The position numbers and the translations under genes were made by a program. 26,159 nucleotides of DNA from Cruorifilaria tuberocauda (Eukaryota > Nematoda > Chromadorea > Rhabditida > Onchocercidae), in contig JABVXU010000682.1 in assembly GCA_013365365.1 (NCBI GenBank), positions 1 through 26,159 on the forward strand, given 5' to 3'. Below the pieces are notes generated by a model that was given only the letters and a program-made list of their open reading frames with translations, was not told the origin of the DNA and searched no databases. Shown one piece after another: positions 22,001 through 26,159 of this stretch. Within the stretch, counting starts at the first letter, position 1. Each line of letters begins with the position of its first letter.

Positions 22001-22330
22001 ATTCCTTTCTTTTCCTTATTTTTCACCAAACTATAAATTCGATCTGTCCTACAGTAATATAATATCATATCAGTTTAAAATGGATAAGCATGGATATATT
22101 GATTTCTCTTTCTTTTGATATGAATATGCATGGATATACTGAAGAAAATGAATTTCTTTTCTGACCATCTGCAGATGACAATTTTTTAAATTGTATAATC
22201 GAGAAATCTCATCCTCAGAGGTACGATCTTCATGGACTTCAGAGAGTTCTGAGTTCCTGACTCTTTCCGGAGAAAAGATTTCGATATGTCAATTCCGGTA
22301 TGTGAAGATAACTTTCGGTTTCGGTTATTA

Positions 22331-23155
22331 TTATGAATTGTTTTGGAATAGATAAAGTATCAGTGATAAATGAATCAAATAGAGAAATGATTTCAACGGA
22401 TTTCGCAACCAATGCGAATGACGCAGAATGAAACGGAAAGGATGAAGCAACCAACCGATCGCTTGATCTCTCCTGCTATCACTGAAGTATTTCATCTGAG
22501 ATTATCAGTTATATCAGTTAGTGGAAGTTTCACTAATCAGTAAACATTTTAAGCTAACTTTGGAATTTGCTCAGATTTATATTTTGGAATATTTTATTAA
22601 AAAACTTACTGAATTGTTCATAACTTCTTTTCGTTCTATTTTTTACAAAGATGAAACGAGAAAATAATTGGAAGCATAAATTGAATTGAAATGGACAATT
22701 ACTTCCTGGAGGTCTTTTTGATTTAGTTAAATTTTCAATAAAATTTGAGAGATCGTTCATCAAACTTTCATGCTGAAGTTAGATAATTATTTATTAAGAT
22801 TTTCTACGGATCTCTTTTTCGAAAGCATCGAATTTATGACTTAAAAGCGATATTAAAATATCAAACTTAAAAAGTGTTAACAAAAATAATTGTTTCTTAC
22901 TTTTAAATTATAATAAGTTATGAATATGATAAATTGAAATTAAATTAATCACATATGAGAATTTTGAGTTAGTAATTTTGCGGAGTTGCTATTTTGAGTA
23001 GAGTTTTCTCATTTATTTTATTTTCCATCGTTTTAAAAAAGCTTGAAATTACAAATAATCTTTGCATATCAGTGAGTAGAAGGATAATTAATGGATAATT
23101 CAGGTTTATTACTTTCTTTTGGCCGAAAACTATATTCTTCCGATTCGCGGTTCAT
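22331..23155 (-). CDS. Possible small unrecognised gene, divergent from the tectonic gene
   Basis: Fragments that look coding: a start exon 23155-23113 (MNRESEEYSFRPKE, then a GTAATA donor), exon 22772-22703 (HESLMNDLSNFIENLTKSKR), a 26-base exon 22635-22610 (KRKEVMNNS, good GTAAGT donor) and a last piece from 22495 (MKYFSDSRRDQAIGWLLHPF) open to a stop at 22331. The last three join in phase; the link from the first exon to the second is missing a piece, which may lie around 22820-22850. The composition is charged and helical, with no domain recognised. It starts 331 bases from the tectonic start on the opposite strand, and its 3' end lies about 330 bases before the kinase start on the same strand. 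It could be a real short gene or partly chance. Confidence 0.33.
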
Positions 23156-23454
23156 TACTTCTTAGCTTGAAATAGCGGGAGGTGCGGGGTATACGATAGA
23201 ATATTTCTAAGAAAAAATCAAATCGATCAGCAATGAATTTCGTTATTGCATAATGGGTGGAATGAAATTAAAAGAAAAAAGTTATATAGAACATGATTGG
23301 AAAATGTGTATGATTTTGATCAATGTCAAATTCGATCAATCCCATTAATCATTTCATTGATTTGTAAATTTCAATCATGATTAATCATCAAATAGATCTA
23401 ACTATTGATTGTAATAAATACTATAAAATGAGAAATATTAGCTAAGGTAAAAGC

Positions 23455-23469
23455 GTTGTCTATGGCAAC
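23455..23469. promoter_or_regulatory. X-box, RFX/DAF-19-type binding site
   Basis: GTTGTC TAT GGCAAC is an inverted repeat of RFX half-sites. The right half is a perfect RGYAAC and the left half matches GTHNYY. The spacer is three bases rather than the two usual in C. elegans X-boxes. It ends 16 bases before the predicted ATG of the tectonic gene, a family known in worms to be ciliary and under RFX control. The gene identity and the site support each other. Confidence 0.7.
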
Positions 23470-23485
23470 GTGAAGAAACACGGAG

Positions 23486-26078
23486 ATGTCAATAATTTCC
23501 CTTCTCCTACTCATTCCTAATTTTTCCGGTATTTTTGCGGATGTTTGTGTGAAATCTGTATTTTTACATTCGATTAAACCGTTCCATCCGTCCAGTGAAT
23601 TATTTTGTATTGTAAAGCAAAATGGTTAGTACTTTAATCCAGTTATTTCAATTATGAATATGATTAACGATCAATGATAATAAGTGAAATAAGGTCAAGA
23701 GTATGCATATTTGCAAGTAATCCAAATGTGATAGATGTATTACTGTAACACCAAATAAGTTAAAAATTTTACAATTTTGATTAAAAGTTATTAATAATGA
23801 TATGATTGACATTTATAGACTATCATCTTTTAATCGATCACTTATTTTCTCCGAAAACTACAAGATATTATAAAATTTACCTGAATTAGGTAAATAAGCT
23901 TTCTTCTGAAACCATATGGCAACTGATAAGAAAAAGGGAAAATAGAGAATGATTGAAGGTAAATTTGCAAATCGAATAAAAATTATTTTTTAGAAAATTT
24001 TGGTTCTACGAAAGCAACGCCGTTTCCAACAATAAGTCATTTTCGAAAGTATTTACCGTCAAAACACGCTATTATCTCTCCTACAAAGTTAAGTAATTCA
24101 TTTTTACTTATCAAAATTATCACAAATGTAATCAATTTTCTGATAGATATTCTCTTGTAATCTGATTTCCAGCAATAAACTTGAGAACTGTCACATGCAG
24201 TATTTTGTTAATTTTAGCGGTTTCAATAAATTTTTATTAAAAGTTGAATAAGCTTTTTTTATTCTAATAGCATCAAATTTTGATGATTTCTTTGTCAGTT
24301 TAAAATTTTTTATAAATTATATTGTGATTACTTTAGATAGTTTAATTCATTTAATTAATTAAATAACTGCAATTTGTTGTAAAAATTAGCTATGAATTTT
24401 AGGAGGAAGTAGTTGAGGTATTGGATGATAAGAGATTGCTACCTTTTGAGTATCCAACAGCGGTATTTTCTGATCAGTGTACCGGAAGCGCACCACTTCG
24501 TTTGTTTTGTTTATTTAATTTAGTCAGCTTATTTCAACCTATTTCATGAAAGAATAATTGGATTGAAAAAAAAAGAATAGTTATTTCAAGTTTAAAATTA
24601 TCGCTTTAAATTGATTTGGAGATGAATTTCCAGAATTTGGAGAGAAAATAATTGTTTAAAAAATTTTCCTTGAAATTTCAGCTTTATCCAGGAATATTAG
24701 CGTAACTTGTATACCTCAATGGGATATGTTTGATAAGCAGCATTGTATCGATTTAAAATATCTTAATGTTAGCTACTACTTACGCAAATATTCTGTTGAG
24801 GTCAAGTTGACAAATAAATTTTCAAGCTTTTTCTTAATGTTGAATTAATTAATGAAAATATATGGCAAAAAAAGCGATAATTCATTCTTGGAAGGTCAAA
24901 ACTTATTTAAGGTCACTGAAACATTTTTTGATAATAGAAAATAAGTAATAAACCGGTTTCCGGATGTATCCTTAAATCAATGCTAGCATTAGTTGTGGCA
25001 TTATAAACCATTTATCATTTCATATATAAATTTCCTATATGTTTACGGAAAGTAGGATGTATATAAATATATTCAGGTGAGAGTCACTACAAAAAAAATA
25101 TTGAAAATGTAAAAGTAAATTTTAATTATTTAATTGAAAAAAGTTTTTAGAAGGATGGAAATCGAACGGTAATATCAATGGAAAGTATTCCGGAGAGAAG
25201 TCATCTGATCCGTTGGTCATACTGGAATGGTACGGCCTGTATCAACGCTGTTTCAATGGTTAGGTCCTGATTGATATCAAAAAAATTAATATTATATTAG
25301 CAAAGTATGATATTAGCTTTTTCAATGAATTAAAAAAGTATGAAAAGTATTAATTTTAATTATGCGATAGCTAATTCTAATTAGCTATCAATTCTTCACT
25401 AACAAAAAAAGCAATGAGATCGGAAGATTTTCTGCTCTGTCACAAAGTAATTCACATAAATTACAGGTGTTAATCAAATTTATAACCTATAATGGATCAT
25501 TGGAAGATATATCAGCAAGTGTTCAGTATGTTAATATAACCGAGCAAAGTTATTCACAACAATCTTATCATTTTAATACAATTTCTATTGAAATGTCACC
25601 AACTTCAACCGCACGGGAAATGATAAAACCATTAGGATATGAGATGGGACAAATAATTCGAATTGAGAGTACCACAAATACGAAATTATCAATTCGAACT
25701 GGAATGGAATGTGATAATCGAAAACAACGAGTTAATATACAATTTGGTATTCAAATTAATACAGCTTGTCGTCTAAGGTATACTTTCAGTCAATATTTGT
25801 TATCATTAATCAATCTCAATGCTTTCATTTTCTTTTTTAATTTTAGATTGGAATTAATTTTATGCATTATCAGCTTACGTTTCAAAATTTTTAATTAATT
25901 ATGAAATTTTATCGTTGCATATAAATAATTATGTTTTAGAATTACGACATGTGCTCAGATATTAACTCAAATTCAAAATTTACTTAATGAATGGCATGAA
26001 ATTATTGTTTATAGTTTACCTCATGGTACAAATGAAACAATTACCATACAAAATGACAAGTTTTTCCTTTCAAAAGCG
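23486..26078 (+). CDS. Tectonic-family ciliary transition-zone protein, 3' end beyond the window
   Basis: Exons: 23486-23624, 23994-24087, 24403-about 24508, 24682-24800, 25151-25258, 25467-25777 and 25940-26078. Tectonics are secreted or membrane-attached proteins of the MKS module at the ciliary transition zone. Exon 1 gives a signal peptide (MSIISLLLLIPNFSGIFA) followed by a C...SELFCIV stretch matching the tectonic N-terminal pattern. Later landmarks are PFEYPTAVFSDQCTG, SRNISVTCIPQW, WSYWNGTACINAVSM, LIKFITYNG, KPLGYEMGQ (the family's P-G-Y-x-x-G motif) and IQFGIQINTACRLR (the FG...sGCxLR motif). The order agrees with the human proteins. Exons 2 to 7 join in phase; exon 1 ends in phase 1 whereas exon 2 in the chosen frame needs phase 2, so a small exon or a different boundary is missing. 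The stop at 26094-26096 is probably intronic, because a GTTAAT donor follows residue SKA and the family extends further. C. elegans tctn-1 would be the orthologue. Confidence 0.8.
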
Positions 26079-26123
26079 GTTAATAATTCGATTTAATTCC
26101 CATTTTCTTTTTATTTCAATTCC

Positions 26124-26158
<35 letters not shown>

Positions 26159-26159
26159 T
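26124..26159. repeat. TTTA tetranucleotide microsatellite at the window edge
   Basis: The last bases are an uninterrupted run of TTTA/TTAT units continuing off the window, in what is probably the next intron of the tectonic gene. Confidence 0.85.

Noticed and set aside
21861..22118. Plus-strand 85-residue frame
   Set aside because: Antisense to kinase exon 1, which is supported by a ten-exon in-phase model.
22239..22454. Minus-strand frame starting MVASSFPFHSASFALV as a signal-peptide gene
   Set aside because: It overlaps the alternative frame continuing from the 22495 acceptor, has no splice support of its own and ends in AT-driven sequence.
26079..26096. Stop codon as the true end of the tectonic gene
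   Set aside because: The family continues for many more residues and a donor sits just before the stop, so it is probably intronic.

Overview
The window is animal nuclear DNA and most likely comes from a nematode, probably a spirurid or filarial-type worm. It is very AT-rich. Its genes are broken into short exons by introns of about 50 to 1000 bases with GTAAG-type donors and TTTCAG-type acceptors. The protein content also fits a nematode: MIG-18-type cysteine modules, a divergent CK1/TTBK-like kinase, a small BAR protein and a tectonic gene with an RFX-type X-box. The species assignment is inference. No rRNA, tRNA, transposase or CRISPR array was recognised. All gene models were spliced by hand from splice signals, intron phase and protein similarity, so first exons and some boundaries are uncertain.

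Layout. 0.2-1.9 kb (minus): last exons of two tandem paralogous genes for small secreted-type peptides. Both have an intron of the same phase exactly four codons before a Lys-Arg/Gln-Phe-Tyr processing site. 3.4-5.0 kb (minus): a BAR-domain protein. 5.25-8.2 kb (minus): two TRAIP-like RING-H2 units, either two tandem genes or one double-RING gene. 9.9-12.9 kb (plus): a secreted protein with two C-terminal EGF modules and a GPI-anchor-like tail; a large intron carries a 21-bp minisatellite. 13.7-16.6 kb (minus): a secreted protein of about 313 residues built from six MIG-18/fibronectin-I-like modules, each bounded by phase-1 introns; one intron carries a 23-bp minisatellite rich in GATAAG. 16.6-19.1 kb: no gene seen. 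19.16-22.0 kb (minus): a complete ten-exon, 440-residue CK1/TTBK-like kinase. 22.3-23.16 kb (minus): a weak small gene. 23.49 kb to the end (plus): a tectonic (TCTN-family) gene that runs off the window, with an X-box 16 bases before its predicted start.

The strongest functional link between sequence and regulation is the tectonic gene with its X-box. Tectonics are ciliary transition-zone proteins, and RFX factors (DAF-19 in worms) drive ciliary genes through X-boxes. The EGF/GPI protein, the MIG-18-type protein and the two peptide genes are all predicted to be secreted or on the cell surface. The BAR, RING and kinase genes are intracellular. No shared pathway is evident. The minus-strand genes at 3.4-8.2 kb lie close enough together that operon-style expression is possible but unproven.
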